Positions 26,069-37,251 of a stretch of DNA of 64,000 nucleotides are shown here, piece by piece. The stretch comes from Mycolicibacterium litorale. Its GTDB lineage: Bacteria; Actinomycetota; Actinomycetes; Mycobacteriales; Mycobacteriaceae. The notes below the pieces were generated by a model that saw only the letters and a program-made list of their open reading frames with translations, did not search any database and was not told the DNA's origin. The DNA lies in contig CP019882.1 in assembly GCA_002007745.1 (NCBI GenBank), positions 1,736,001-1,800,000 of the forward strand. Direction: 5' to 3'. The first letter of the stretch is position 1, and every line of letters starts with the position of its first letter. The translations under genes were made by a program, and so were the position numbers.

Positions 26069-27091
26069 ATGAGCGCGCATTTTCCCGACCATGACACGGT
26101 TCGGGCCGTGCTGACCCTGGCAACGCAGGCCCCCTCCGTGCACAACTCGCAGCCCTGGCACTGGCGGGTCGGGCCGCACAGCATGCACCTGTTCGCCGAT
26201 CCGAGCCGGCACCTGCCCAGAACCGACCCCGACCGGCGCGACATGCTGGTCAGCTGCGGCGCCGCGCTGCACCACTGCACCGTCGCCCTGGCCGCATTGG
26301 GCTGGCAGGCCAAGATCCACCGCTTCCCCAACCCGGCTGACCATGATCACCTGGCCTCCATCGAGGTGTCCGCGCAGCCGGCCGGCGAGCTCGACGTCAC
26401 GCTGGCCGCGGCGATCGCGCGGCGGCGCACCGATCGGCGCAACTACAGTTCCTGGCCGGTCCCCGGTGGCGACATCGCGTTGATGGGCGCCCGAGCGGCC
26501 CGCGCGGGAGTGATGTTGCGGCAGATCGACCTGCTGCCGCAACTCAACGCGATCATCGCCCGTTCGGTGTGGAAGCACGCCGCCGACACCGACTACCTCA
26601 CCGAACTCAACGCCTGGAGCGGGCGGTACGGCTCGGTAGCCGGTGTGCCGGCCCGCAACACCCCGGCGGTGGACCCCCATGCCGCGATCCCGGCCCGGGT
26701 CTTCGCCGGGCCGGCACTCCAGCAACCGGCACAGACCTCGACCGCGCAGGACAACGCCGTCATGCTGGCACTGGGCACCGAGACCGACGACGAGATGGCC
26801 CGGCTGCGGGCCGGGGAGGCGACCAGCCTGGTGCTGTTGTCGGCGACCGCGATGGGGTTGGCGACGTGCCCGGTCACCGAGCCGCTCGAGGTCGCCGAGA
26901 CCCGGGATGCGGTGCGCGCCGACGTCTTCGGTACCAGCGGGCATCCGCAGATGCTGCTGCGGGTGGGGTGGGCAGCGGTGAACGCCGACCCGCTGCCGGC
27001 CACGCCGCGCCGCCCGCTGCCGGAAGTGGCCGACTGGCTGGGCGACGGAGCCTTCGTGGTCGGCTCGGATATCGTCACCCACGTCGGATAA
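26069..27091 (+). CDS. Acg-family nitroreductase-like flavoprotein
   Basis: A 340-residue protein of the mycobacterial Acg/Rv3131/Rv3127 family. RAPSVHNSQPWHW is present here as QAPSVHNSQPWHW near residue 20, with RRRTDRRNYSSWPVP in the middle, and ATCPVTEPLEV and HPQMLLRVGWA near the C-terminus. M. tuberculosis Acg binds FMN through a nitroreductase fold but has lost typical NAD(P)H reduction and may sequester flavin. The gene is 16 bases upstream of an Rv1733c-like gene and forms an operon with it. It is paralogous to the gene at 40379. Confidence 0.85.
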   Translation: MSAHFPDHDTVRAVLTLATQAPSVHNSQPWHWRVGPHSMHLFADPSRHLPRTDPDRRDMLVSCGAALHHCTVALAALGWQAKIHRFPNPADHDHLASIEVSAQPAGELDVTLAAAIARRRTDRRNYSSWPVPGGDIALMGARAARAGVMLRQIDLLPQLNAIIARSVWKHAADTDYLTELNAWSGRYGSVAGVPARNTPAVDPHAAIPARVFAGPALQQPAQTSTAQDNAVMLALGTETDDEMARLRAGEATSLVLLSATAMGLATCPVTEPLEVAETRDAVRADVFGTSGHPQMLLRVGWAAVNADPLPATPRRPLPEVADWLGDGAFVVGSDIVTHVG

Positions 27092-27107
27092 TTCGCAGGA
27101 CCGCGTC

Positions 27108-27701
27108 ATGGACACTCACTTCCGTTTGCGTCGAAGCTGGTTCACCCGGTTGTTCGGGCGCAGCCCGCTGGTGCGCTCGAGCGACCGTGTCGAGGCCTTG
27201 ACGCTGCTGCTGGCCGTGATTGTGGTGCTGGTGGCGATGCCGGTTGCCGGCGCCGTCGGAACCGCCGTCTACTCCAGCCGCAGCGCCGTGTACGACGCCG
27301 AGCTGCGCAGCCGCCACCCCGTCACCGCGACGGTTCTCCAAGACAGCGACGCCACAATGCGGCCCTACAGCGTCACCTTCGCGGCTCGCGGCCGCTGGCG
27401 GGATCATGGTGTGGTGCACGAGGACACCTTCGCCTGGAATCGTGCGGTCACCGCGGGGGAGCAGTTGACGATCTGGGTCGACGAGCACGGCGACTACGCC
27501 GGCCCGCCCGCGCGGCCACACCGGGCGGCGGCCGACGGGATCAGTGCCGGAGCCGTGTTGTGGATGACGGTCGTCACGCTGGCCGCGGCGATGGTCGCCT
27601 TGGTGCGGTTCCGCCTCGATCGGCGTCGGCACGCTCAGTGGGATCAGGGGCTGCGCACGCTGGTCGACGAAGGTGGCGGGCGCACGAGCACCGACCGCTG
27701 A
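27108..27701 (+). CDS. Rv1733c-like membrane protein
   Basis: The 197-residue protein has two transmembrane helices (about 30-55 and 145-168) flanking an extracytoplasmic domain of about 90 residues, a basic N-terminus and a basic C-terminal tail. The block NPLVRGTDRLEA of Rv1733c appears here as SPLVRSSDRVEA, and GTAVYSSRSAVY and IWVDEHG align with Rv1733c as I remember it. That gene is a DosR-regulated T-cell antigen of unknown function. It is co-directional with and 16 bases after the nitroreductase-like gene, and converges on the OtsB1-like gene. Confidence 0.8.
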   Translation: MDTHFRLRRSWFTRLFGRSPLVRSSDRVEALTLLLAVIVVLVAMPVAGAVGTAVYSSRSAVYDAELRSRHPVTATVLQDSDATMRPYSVTFAARGRWRDHGVVHEDTFAWNRAVTAGEQLTIWVDEHGDYAGPPARPHRAAADGISAGAVLWMTVVTLAAAMVALVRFRLDRRRHAQWDQGLRTLVDEGGGRTSTDR

Positions 27702-27739
27702 TCGAGGTCGCTGCCCTGCAGGGAGGCCTGGGAGAGCCG

Positions 27740-30700
27740 CTAGGAGAACCGCAGCGTCGACCCCGGTGTCAGGGTCTGCACCTTCCCGCGGCATTCGATT
27801 TCGATCGCCGGATGGTCGGTGGGGTCGACGCTGACCTCGGCATTGCGCCCCAAGATCGTCAGGTGCAGGCGGTAGCCGCGGTAGTAGATCGGCAACCTCA
27901 GGGCGCCAAGGCTTTCCGGCCACATCGGGGACAGGATCAGCCGGTCAGCCCGGGTCTCCAAGCCGGTGAAGCAGCGCTGCAGCAGGTCGATGCTGCCGGC
28001 CATCGCGGCGATGTGGATACCCTCGGCCGTGGTGCCGCCCTGGATGTCGGCGACGTCTGACATCAGCACCTGCTGGAAATAGCGCATGGCCCGCTCGCGG
28101 TCGCCACGCGCCAGCACCCAGGCGTGTACGACGCCACTGAGTGTCGACCCGTGCGAGGTGCGGTGCAGGTAGTAGTCGACGGTCTGCGGTATCTGCTCGG
28201 GGGTGAACCGGTATCCCATCCGGGCGAACAACTCCCGCAGCTCGTCGGCGGACAATAGATAGAACAGCATCAGCACATCGGCCTGTTTGGAGGCCTGGTA
28301 GCGGTTGACGCTGTCGTTCTCGGCCTCCAGGATCCGGTCGAGTCGCTGGATGTTGTCGTAGCGCTGCCGGTAGCTGTGCCAGTCCAGCTCGGCCAGCTCG
28401 CCGTACCCCTCGAACTGGCTGATCACCTCGGCCCCGGACGAGGCGGTGTGGAACGGCACGAACATGCGACGGCTGACGTCGTCCCATTTGTCGAGTTCGC
28501 GGCCGTGGATTCCCAGCCGCTCCAGCAGATCCAACCGGTCACGCAGCGGGAGCGCGTCGATGGCGTCGAGCGCCCGCACGATCACCCACACCGCCATCAC
28601 GTTGGTGTAGGCGTTGTTGTCGACACCGTCGTAGGGTGCCCCGGGGTAACCGGAATGGAATTCGTCCGGGCCGATCACACCGCGAATCACGAAGCGGCCC
28701 AATGTGTCGTCGAACTCGGCGCGGCTGACCCAGAAGCGGGCGATCTCGGCGAGCATCTCCGCGCCGTTCTCGATCAGGTATTCCAGATCACCGGTCACCT
28801 GGTAGTACTGCCACACGTTGTAGGCCACCGCGCTGCCGATGTGGTGGGCTCGGGCGCTGGCGTCGGGATTCCACCGGCCCGAGTTGGGATTCAGGTGCAG
28901 CTGCTGGCTCTCCTCGCGGCCGTCACTGCCCGATTGCCACGGGAACATCGCACCGGCGTAGCCGGCTTCGCGGGCGGCCCGGCGGGCCTCGGGCAACCGC
29001 CGGTAGCGATAGCGCAGCAACGACCGGGTGGTTTCGGGTGCGCGCAGATTGAGCACCGGGAAGGCGAACAGTTCATCCCAGAAGATGTGGCCGCGGTAGG
29101 CCTCGCCGTGCAGTCCGCGGGCCGGCAGGCCGGCGTCGAGATCCACCGCGCGGTTGGGCACGGTCTGCAACAACTGCAGCAGATGCAGCCGAACGACCCG
29201 CAGCGCATCGGGATTGTCGTCGAAGGCGATGTCGAACCGTTCCCACAGGTGCGCCCATTCCCGGATGTGCCCGTCGCGCAGGTCGCCGTAGCGGCCGAGC
29301 TGACTCAACAGCCGTGCGGCGGCATCGCCGGGTTCGGAGATCGCGTGATCGCGTCCGGAGAAGATGGCCGCCATCTTCTCGACCGTCACCGACTCACCGG
29401 CGGAGAGGTTGACCAGGTAATCGTGACCGGTGCGGCGATGCTCGTCGACGAACCGGCCGTCGGCCTCGGTCCGCGCCCGGCCGCGCCACACCCGGGTGCG
29501 GGCCGCCACTGCGATCGGGATCCGCGACTGCAGCGTTTCGCACACCAACAGAGCCGAATTCGGTGAGAGCTCTGTGGTGGTGGTGGCGACCAAGTGGTCA
29601 CTGGACAGCTGCCGGTAGCGCTCGACACCGGAATTGCGGACGTCGCCGTCGATGATCGAGAGCAGCTCGATCGTGCCCGACCAGTCTTCGGCCCAGATGG
29701 TGGTCTCCAGCGCGCAGGCGTGCGGCAGGTGCATGGCGGCGATGCGCCGCTGGACGACCCTGCAGGTGCGCCCGGCCGGATCGCGGAACCGGAATTCCCT
29801 GGTCAGCTCGGCGTGCCGTAGGTCAAGGCACTGTCGGTAGGACAGGATCTCGGCCGCGTCGACGTCGAACCAGTCACCGCCGTCGATCCGGAACTTCAGG
29901 GATAGCCAGTTCGGCAGGTTGACCAGGCTCTCGTTCTCGATGCGGACACCACCGATCTCGTCGGCAAGCCGGTTGTACAGCCCGGCGGCATAGGTGCCCG
30001 GATAGTGGAACGTGCCGGCGTCCGCCTCCGGTGCGCAGCCCCGGGTGGCGCGGTATCCGTTGCCGACGGTGCACAGCGCCTCGCGCAGTCGCTCCTGCTC
30101 GGGAATGTAGCCGCCGAACGTGAATGTCCAAGGGCTGGAGAGTATCTGGCGGTCGACGTCACACTGGTCGACCAGCCGCTCGATGAACTCCCGGACGTGA
30201 TCCGGGTCGGCAAGCGAAAACCGCGCCGCGGTGGACCGGTCGCCGTCCTCGTTGTGCTGCACCACTATTCCGATCCCGTCGTGCAGCACCGAGTCGAACG
30301 CGTCCTCGTCGGTCAGGTCGTCGCCGATGTAGACGGGCAGCAGCGGTTCCTGGCCGGCGATCCGGTCGGCGATCCATTCCAGCGTCTTGCCCTTGTCCCA
30401 GTCCAGGTTCGGACGCAGTTCGGCCACCTTGCGACCGGCGGTCACCTTGAGTCCCAGTCGCGCCCCGGCCCGGTGCACCGCTGCCGTGACGGTGGCGGCC
30501 GCCTCGGGAACGGCGTTGCGGTAATGCACGGCGACCGCGAATCGCTTGTGCTCCACGACGACTCCGGCGACCGATGCCAGTTCCAGGCCGAGTTCGTCAG
30601 CAGCCTGGGCCAGCAGCGGCACCGCGGCGGCGGCGACCTGGTTCTCCTGGTGCGAACCGTCGGGCCCGACCATCTCGAACCCATGGCTGCCGGCATACCA

Positions 30701-31726
30701 CAGGCCCGGTATCCCGATGCGGGTCCAGATGTCGGCCAGGTCGCGACCGGACAGCACGGCGACCGGGTAGAGCGCGGCCAGCGACTGCAGCGCCTTGTCC
30801 GCGCCGGGCACCAGGGTGGCCGCGGCCGGGTCGTCGACGATGTCGGACAGGGTGCCGTCGAAGTCGAAGAACAACGCGGGACGGCGGGCCGACACGACAC
30901 CGGCCACCTGCCCGAAGGACAACAGGGCGTCGGGCAGTGCGGACATCCGGCGGTCGATGGCCCGCACCGTGACATCGGCGAGGTCGCCGATCACCGCGTC
31001 GGCGCCGCACCGCAACAGGTCCGATCGCGCGGCTCCGGTCCGGTCGACCCCGATCACCAGACCGAAACCGCCGGCGCGGCCGGCCGCCACACCGGCTTCG
31101 GCGTCCTCGACGACGGCGCACCGCCCGGGCCGCGCCCCCAATCGCCGCGCGGTCTCCAGCAACATCGCCGGATCGGGTTTGCCAGGCAGGCCCAGCTCGG
31201 CGGCGACCATCCCGTCGACCCGCACCGCGAACAGGTCACCGATCCCGGCGGCGTCCAGCACGGCCTGGCAGTTGCGGCTTGCCGAGTACACCGCCGTGCC
31301 GATACCGAGTTCGGCCAGGCGGCGCACCAGGGCGACGGTGGAGGCGAACGTCGGCACCCCGTCGGCGATCTTGGCCAGGTAGAGCCGCTGCTTGTGATTG
31401 CCCAGCCCGCACACGGTGTCGTCACCGTCATCGTCGGGAGTGCCCCAGGGCAGTGCGATCCCGCGGGATGCCAGGAAGTCGCGAACCCCGTCGTAACGTG
31501 GTTTACCGTCGATGAAATGTCGGTAGTCGGCGGGGGTGAAGTCGTAGCCGGTGAACAGTTCGGCCCAGGCCGCCTCGTGCAGCGAGGCGGTGTCGGTGAT
31601 GACGCCGTCGAGATCGAACAGGACGGCGTCGTGGTAGCGCGGGTCGATCGCGACCGGCAACCCGATGTCGGGGCCGTCCGGGTCGACGATGGCAGTGCGG
31701 ACACCGAACGGGCTTTCGCTCCCCAT
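27740..31726 (-). CDS. otsB1: HAD / trehalose-phosphatase / GH65 fusion, OtsB1 (Rv2006) type
   Basis: A 1,328-residue three-module protein, the same size as M. tuberculosis Rv2006. Residues 30-250 are a beta-phosphoglucomutase-like HAD domain (DLDGVITDT). Residues 275-520 are a trehalose-6-phosphate-phosphatase-like HAD domain (FDFDGTLSD, then IGDDLTDEDAF). Residues 540-1328 are a GH65 glycoside phosphorylase (GPDEFHSG with the candidate catalytic Glu, and KQADVLMLFYLL). The architecture suggests phosphorolysis of a disaccharide plus handling of the resulting sugar phosphate. In M. tuberculosis Rv2006 is in the DosR regulon and OtsB2 is the main trehalose phosphatase. It is divergent from the universal stress gene at 31907, as Rv2006 is from Rv2005c. 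Confidence 0.88.
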   Translation of the reverse strand: MGSESPFGVRTAIVDPDGPDIGLPVAIDPRYHDAVLFDLDGVITDTASLHEAAWAELFTGYDFTPADYRHFIDGKPRYDGVRDFLASRGIALPWGTPDDDGDDTVCGLGNHKQRLYLAKIADGVPTFASTVALVRRLAELGIGTAVYSASRNCQAVLDAAGIGDLFAVRVDGMVAAELGLPGKPDPAMLLETARRLGARPGRCAVVEDAEAGVAAGRAGGFGLVIGVDRTGAARSDLLRCGADAVIGDLADVTVRAIDRRMSALPDALLSFGQVAGVVSARRPALFFDFDGTLSDIVDDPAAATLVPGADKALQSLAALYPVAVLSGRDLADIWTRIGIPGLWYAGSHGFEMVGPDGSHQENQVAAAAVPLLAQAADELGLELASVAGVVVEHKRFAVAVHYRNAVPEAAATVTAAVHRAGARLGLKVTAGRKVAELRPNLDWDKGKTLEWIADRIAGQEPLLPVYIGDDLTDEDAFDSVLHDGIGIVVQHNEDGDRSTAARFSLADPDHVREFIERLVDQCDVDRQILSSPWTFTFGGYIPEQERLREALCTVGNGYRATRGCAPEADAGTFHYPGTYAAGLYNRLADEIGGVRIENESLVNLPNWLSLKFRIDGGDWFDVDAAEILSYRQCLDLRHAELTREFRFRDPAGRTCRVVQRRIAAMHLPHACALETTIWAEDWSGTIELLSIIDGDVRNSGVERYRQLSSDHLVATTTTELSPNSALLVCETLQSRIPIAVAARTRVWRGRARTEADGRFVDEHRRTGHDYLVNLSAGESVTVEKMAAIFSGRDHAISEPGDAAARLLSQLGRYGDLRDGHIREWAHLWERFDIAFDDNPDALRVVRLHLLQLLQTVPNRAVDLDAGLPARGLHGEAYRGHIFWDELFAFPVLNLRAPETTRSLLRYRYRRLPEARRAAREAGYAGAMFPWQSGSDGREESQQLHLNPNSGRWNPDASARAHHIGSAVAYNVWQYYQVTGDLEYLIENGAEMLAEIARFWVSRAEFDDTLGRFVIRGVIGPDEFHSGYPGAPYDGVDNNAYTNVMAVWVIVRALDAIDALPLRDRLDLLERLGIHGRELDKWDDVSRRMFVPFHTASSGAEVISQFEGYGELAELDWHSYRQRYDNIQRLDRILEAENDSVNRYQASKQADVLMLFYLLSADELRELFARMGYRFTPEQIPQTVDYYLHRTSHGSTLSGVVHAWVLARGDRERAMRYFQQVLMSDVADIQGGTTAEGIHIAAMAGSIDLLQRCFTGLETRADRLILSPMWPESLGALRLPIYYRGYRLHLTILGRNAEVSVDPTDHPAIEIECRGKVQTLTPGSTLRFS

Positions 31727-31759
31727 GACACCGAGGTTGCCACACCGGTGCAGCCACGA

Positions 31760-31801
31760 TCAGGGCCTTGTGGCCATGGGGGATGGGACCAACGCCTCAT
31801 G
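31760..31801. promoter_or_regulatory. Tandem DosR-box-like sites in a divergent promoter
   Basis: Two palindrome-like sites, GGGCCT-TG-TGGCCA (centre 31769.5) and GGGACC-AA-CGCCTC (centre 31791.5), each match about 8 of 12 core positions. They are 22 bp apart, two helical turns. They lie between the divergent otsB1-like and universal-stress genes. Individually weak; the phased pair and context raise the likelihood. Confidence 0.4.
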
Positions 31802-31906
31802 ATCACGATGACTCCGAGACCCTAGCGTCGTAGGTAGCGCCGATTGCTTGACGAACCAGAAACGCCGACACTCAACGAGACCCTAGAGCATTTAAAGGAG
31901 ACCGAA

Positions 31907-32794
31907 ATGTCAACTCCCACAACAAAAAGCGGCATCCTAGTCGGAGTCGACGGGTCGCCGGAGTCGAAGGTGGCGATCGACTGGGCGGCGCGTGACGCGG
32001 CGATGCGCGGTGTGCCGTTGAAGCTGGTGCACGTGCTGAACCCGCCGGTGGTGATGAGCTTCCCCGAGGTGCCGATGCCGTCGGGTTACCTGCAGTGGCA
32101 GGAGGAGTCGGGTCAGAAGATCTTGGAGAGCGCGCGCAAGACCGTCGCAGAAGCCACCAAGGACCATCCGGTAGAGGTCACCAGTGAGATCGTGTCCGGG
32201 CCGGCGGTGCCGACATTGGTGGACCTGTCCAAGGACGCACAGCTGGTGGTGGTCGGGTGTCGCGGTCGTGGTGCACTGGCTCGTGGCTTGCTGGGCTCGG
32301 TCAGCACCGGGCTGGTTCACCACGCGCACTGTCCGGTGGCGGTGATCCACGACGAGGATCCGCTGATGGCACACCCGTCGAAGGCGCCGGTGGTGGTGGG
32401 TGTCGACGGCTCGCCGGCCTCGGAGTCTGCCCTGTCGATCGCGTTCGAGGAAGCCTCGTTCCGCGGCGTCGATCTGTTGGCGGTGCACGCCTGGAGCGAC
32501 ACCGGGGTGTTCGAGTTTCCCGGTGTGGACTGGTCGACCATGCAGTCTTTGGGTGAGGAGACGCTCAGTGAGCGCCTCTCGGGCTGGCAGGAGCGCTATC
32601 CCGACGTGCTGGTGCGCCGGGTGGTCGTGGCCGACCGACCCGCCCGTCAGCTCATCGAGCAGTCCGAGTCCGCGCAGCTGGTGGTCGTGGGCAGCCACGG
32701 GCGCGGCGGGTTCGCCGGGATGCTGTTGGGTTCGGTCAGCGCGGCGGTGGTGCACGGTGTCCGGATGCCGGTGATCGTGGCCAGGAGCTCCTGA
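31907..32794 (+). CDS. Tandem universal stress protein, Rv2005c-like
   Basis: The 295-residue cytosolic protein has two UspA domains. Domain 1 (about 9-150) has GVDGSPES and the ATP-loop [17 protein letters not shown]. Domain 2 (about 160-293) has GVDGSPAS and [17 protein letters not shown]. Both keep the G-x2-G-x9-G-S/T nucleotide-binding pattern, so ATP binding is expected in each. The start is ATG 31907 with AAAGGAG seven bases upstream; a 21-codon longer frame is rejected. Length and position next to the otsB1-like gene match M. tuberculosis Rv2005c. Confidence 0.9.
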   Translation: MSTPTTKSGILVGVDGSPESKVAIDWAARDAAMRGVPLKLVHVLNPPVVMSFPEVPMPSGYLQWQEESGQKILESARKTVAEATKDHPVEVTSEIVSGPAVPTLVDLSKDAQLVVVGCRGRGALARGLLGSVSTGLVHHAHCPVAVIHDEDPLMAHPSKAPVVVGVDGSPASESALSIAFEEASFRGVDLLAVHAWSDTGVFEFPGVDWSTMQSLGEETLSERLSGWQERYPDVLVRRVVVADRPARQLIEQSESAQLVVVGSHGRGGFAGMLLGSVSAAVVHGVRMPVIVARSS

Positions 32795-32805
32795 CCGGCA
32801 CTCGG

Positions 32806-34566
<1,761 letters not shown>

Positions 34567-35214
34567 TCAATCTTCGCTGTGATGGTTCTGGTCCAATTTG
34601 GAGATGAAGACGGCGGCCTGGGTGCGCCGCTCCATGCCGAGCTTTGCCAGCAATCGCGACACGTAGTTTTTGACCGTCTTCTCGGCCAGGAACATCCGCG
34701 CGGCAATTTGCTTGTTCGTCAGCCCCTCGCCCAGTAGACCCAGCAGCACCCGCTCCTGTTCGGTCAGGCCGGACAGCGGATCGGAGCGCTCCGCGGCACC
34801 GCGCAGTTTGGCCATCAGTGCGGCGGCGGCCCGATTGTCCAGCAGCGAACGGCCGGCGCCGACGTCTTTGATCGCCTTGGCCAGCTCCATTCCCTTGATG
34901 TCCTTGACGACGTAACCGCTGGCGCCGGCCAGGATGGCGTCGAGCATCGCCTCATCGGAGGTGAACGACGTCAGCATCAGACATCGCAGGTCGGGCATCT
35001 TGGACAGCAGGTCACGGCACAGCTCGATGCCGTTGCCGTCGGGCAGTCGGACATCGAGCACGGCGACATCGGGCTGCAGCGCCGGGATCTGGGCCAGCGC
35101 CTGGGCGACCGACCCGGCCTCCCCGATGACGTCGAGCTCTGGATCGGCGGACAGCAGGTCTATCAAGCCGCGGCGAACGACTTCGTGGTCATCGACGAGA
35201 AAGACCTTGACCAT
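34567..35214 (-). CDS. dosR: Dormancy response regulator DosR (DevR)
   Basis: A 215-residue NarL/LuxR-type regulator. The receiver domain has the acidic pair DD at 8-9, phosphoacceptor D54 ([10 protein letters not shown]), and the conserved T/S and K104-type residues ([13 protein letters not shown]). The C-terminal helix-turn-helix ([29 protein letters not shown]) is nearly that of M. tuberculosis DosR, so the same GGGACT-type palindrome should be recognised. It follows a universal stress gene after 86-130 bases, as Rv3134c precedes devR. Confidence 0.95.
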   Translation of the reverse strand: MVKVFLVDDHEVVRRGLIDLLSADPELDVIGEAGSVAQALAQIPALQPDVAVLDVRLPDGNGIELCRDLLSKMPDLRCLMLTSFTSDEAMLDAILAGASGYVVKDIKGMELAKAIKDVGAGRSLLDNRAAAALMAKLRGAAERSDPLSGLTEQERVLLGLLGEGLTNKQIAARMFLAEKTVKNYVSRLLAKLGMERRTQAAVFISKLDQNHHSED

Positions 35215-35300
35215 GGGGCGCCTTCCGGGTCGGCAACACGCTGCGACGACGGAATCCGCAGCCCGTACCGCAACGATATCGGGCCGCAGCTACTCCAGCG

Positions 35301-36170
35301 TCACAACATGCGCTGGCGGTCGACCACCAGAACCGAGCAATCGGTGTTGTGCAGGGCCGCCGACCCGGTGGGCCCCAGGAGTTCCTCGAGGCTTTCGGCG
35401 TTGCGTGCACCCACCACGACCAGCTGGATCTCCTCACCGTGTTTGGCCAGATAGTTCAGCACGCTGCCGTGCACCGCGACCGGCCGCGCGTCGAGATCGG
35501 GGTAGCGGTGTTTCCAATGCGACAACCGGCGGTCGAGTTGGGCGCGGACCAGCCGGTTGCCGTCGGCCACGGCGTGGGAGTCGTGGACGTCGGTGTAGCG
35601 GGACTGCCACGAACTCAGCACCCGCAGCGGGGCGCCGCGCAAGCGGGCTTCCTCGACGCCGAACTGGAGGACGGCCGCGCTGTCGGGGGATTCGTCGAGT
35701 TCGACGACGATCCAGCCGGGTTCGGGCGCGCCGGCCCGGTCGGAACCGCGGACGACGGCGATGGGGCAGTGCGCCGACGCGACCAGCGCGGTGGCCGTCG
35801 AACCTATCCGGTTGTGGTCGAAGTGTTTGAGGCCGACCGCTCCCACGCAGATCATCGCCGCCGCCCGGGACACCTCCACCAACGTGGCGGTGGGCCTGCC
35901 ATGCAGGATCTCGATCTCGACCTTGACCGGGCGTTCGGTGGCTTCGACGGCGTTTGCCGCGTACCGCACCGCCAGCTCGGCGCTGGCCAGCTGGCGGGCC
36001 TCTTCCTGCGGGTCGACCGGCCCGGGCCCGGGGTGCTCGATCGCATACACCAGCCGCAGCGGGATGTCCCGGCGGACGGCCTCGTCGATAGCCCACAGTG
36101 CGGCGCGTACGGCGCCCCTGGACCCGTCGACGCCGACCACGATCGACGGCGGTGTGAACGGTTCGGGCAT
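35301..36170 (-). CDS. Universal stress protein, Rv3134c-like
   Basis: A protein of 289 residues from ATG 36170, which has GGGGAG seven bases upstream; GTG 36185 is five codons earlier. Two Usp domains are visible (VVGVDGSRGAVRAAL..., VELDESPDSAAV...). The ATP-loop glycines are poorly kept in domain 1 (GAVGLKHFDHNRIGSTA) and in domain 2 (GARNAESLEELLGPTGSA). It lies directly upstream of dosR-dosS, the position of Rv3134c, with which it is usually co-transcribed. Confidence 0.9.
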   Translation of the reverse strand: MPEPFTPPSIVVGVDGSRGAVRAALWAIDEAVRRDIPLRLVYAIEHPGPGPVDPQEEARQLASAELAVRYAANAVEATERPVKVEIEILHGRPTATLVEVSRAAAMICVGAVGLKHFDHNRIGSTATALVASAHCPIAVVRGSDRAGAPEPGWIVVELDESPDSAAVLQFGVEEARLRGAPLRVLSSWQSRYTDVHDSHAVADGNRLVRAQLDRRLSHWKHRYPDLDARPVAVHGSVLNYLAKHGEEIQLVVVGARNAESLEELLGPTGSAALHNTDCSVLVVDRQRML

Positions 36171-36235
36171 CGGCTTGCTCCCCACGGGACGGCGCTGTCT
36201 ATTGTGCCGACGTTAGCCGCACCGCGTGGCGACTC

Positions 36236-36255
36236 TGAGGGCAGAAAGTCCTCAT
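36236..36255. promoter_or_regulatory. Possible DosR box ahead of the usp-dosR-dosS genes
   Basis: GGGCAG-AA-AGTCCT matches 8 of 12 core bases; the right half is good and the left half is poor. It is about 65-85 bases ahead of the start at 36170, where autoregulation of the dosR operon would act. Confidence 0.4.
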
Positions 36256-36273
36256 CTGGTGAGAAAAGGGCAG

Positions 36274-37248
36274 CTAGCGCGTCACCAGTTCCACCGCCAC
36301 CGGGTCCTCGGTCTGCTCGAACAGCCGCTCGGTGTCCTCGCGGGTGCACGGCGCCGTACCGGGGGTGAGCAGCATGGCGGCGCCGGCGGCCACCCCCAGC
36401 CGCACCGCCTTGGCCAGCGGCCAGCCGCGGGTGAGTCCGACGGCGACCCCGGCCACCATCGCATCGCCGGCCCCGACACCGCTGCCGGCAGGCACCTCGA
36501 CCGGGGCGTACCGATGCCCGCCGGAGCGGGTGGCCAGCAGCGCGCCCTGGGCGCCGAGCGAGACCAGGACGTGTTCGGCGCAGCCGCGGTCGATCAGGTG
36601 GCGGGCGGCGGCCAGCTGCTCGGTCTCGGTGGCCAGGTCGCCGCCGACGCATTCGCGCAGCTCGCGCAGGCTGGGTTTGAGCAGGCTCACCCCGGAGTTG
36701 ACGTGTTTGAGCCCGCCGCCGGAGGTGTCCAGGATGAACACCGCACCGATGTCGGCGCACACATTGGCCACCTGTTGGTAGAAGTCCGGTGGCACCCCCG
36801 GGGGCAGGCTGCCGCTGGCCACCACGATGGCCGCCGACGCGGCAGCTCGGCGCAGGTGCAGCAGGCACTCGGTCTGCTCGGCGAGGGTGAGCTCGGGGCC
36901 GGGCAGCACGAACCGGTACTGCTTGCCGGTGGAGTCCTCGTCGACGGTGAAGCTCTCCCGGGTCGTGCCGCCGATCTTGACCCGGTGCACCGACAATCCC
37001 TCGGCGACGAGCAGGTTGGTCACCATTTCCCCGGCTGGGCCGCCCGCGGGGAACACCGCGGTGGCGCCGGCGCCCAGAACGTCGGCGACGTGGGCGACGT
37101 TGATGCCGCCGCCGCCGGGGTCGTAGCGGGCAGCGGTGCACCGCAGTTTGTCGGTGGAATGCACCACGTCGGTGCTGGTGGTGATGTCGAGGGCCGGATT
37201 CATCGTCAGGGTGACGATCCGGTGTCCTGTGACCGCCGGTGAATGCAT
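36274..37248 (-). CDS. pfkB: PfkB-family sugar (phospho)kinase, Rv2029c-like
   Basis: The 324-residue ribokinase-fold kinase has TLTMNPALD at the N-terminus, YDPGGGGINVAHV (PfkB signature 1) and AGSGVGAGDAMVAGV with the catalytic aspartate (signature 2) near residue 255. The family includes minor 6-phosphofructokinase and tagatose-6-phosphate or 1-phosphofructokinase. M. tuberculosis PfkB (Rv2029c) is DosR-induced. Three bases separate it from the preceding Rv2030c-like gene, the same adjacency as in M. tuberculosis. Confidence 0.88.
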   Translation of the reverse strand: MHSPAVTGHRIVTLTMNPALDITTSTDVVHSTDKLRCTAARYDPGGGGINVAHVADVLGAGATAVFPAGGPAGEMVTNLLVAEGLSVHRVKIGGTTRESFTVDEDSTGKQYRFVLPGPELTLAEQTECLLHLRRAAASAAIVVASGSLPPGVPPDFYQQVANVCADIGAVFILDTSGGGLKHVNSGVSLLKPSLRELRECVGGDLATETEQLAAARHLIDRGCAEHVLVSLGAQGALLATRSGGHRYAPVEVPAGSGVGAGDAMVAGVAVGLTRGWPLAKAVRLGVAAGAAMLLTPGTAPCTREDTERLFEQTEDPVAVELVTR

Positions 37249-37251
37249 CGG

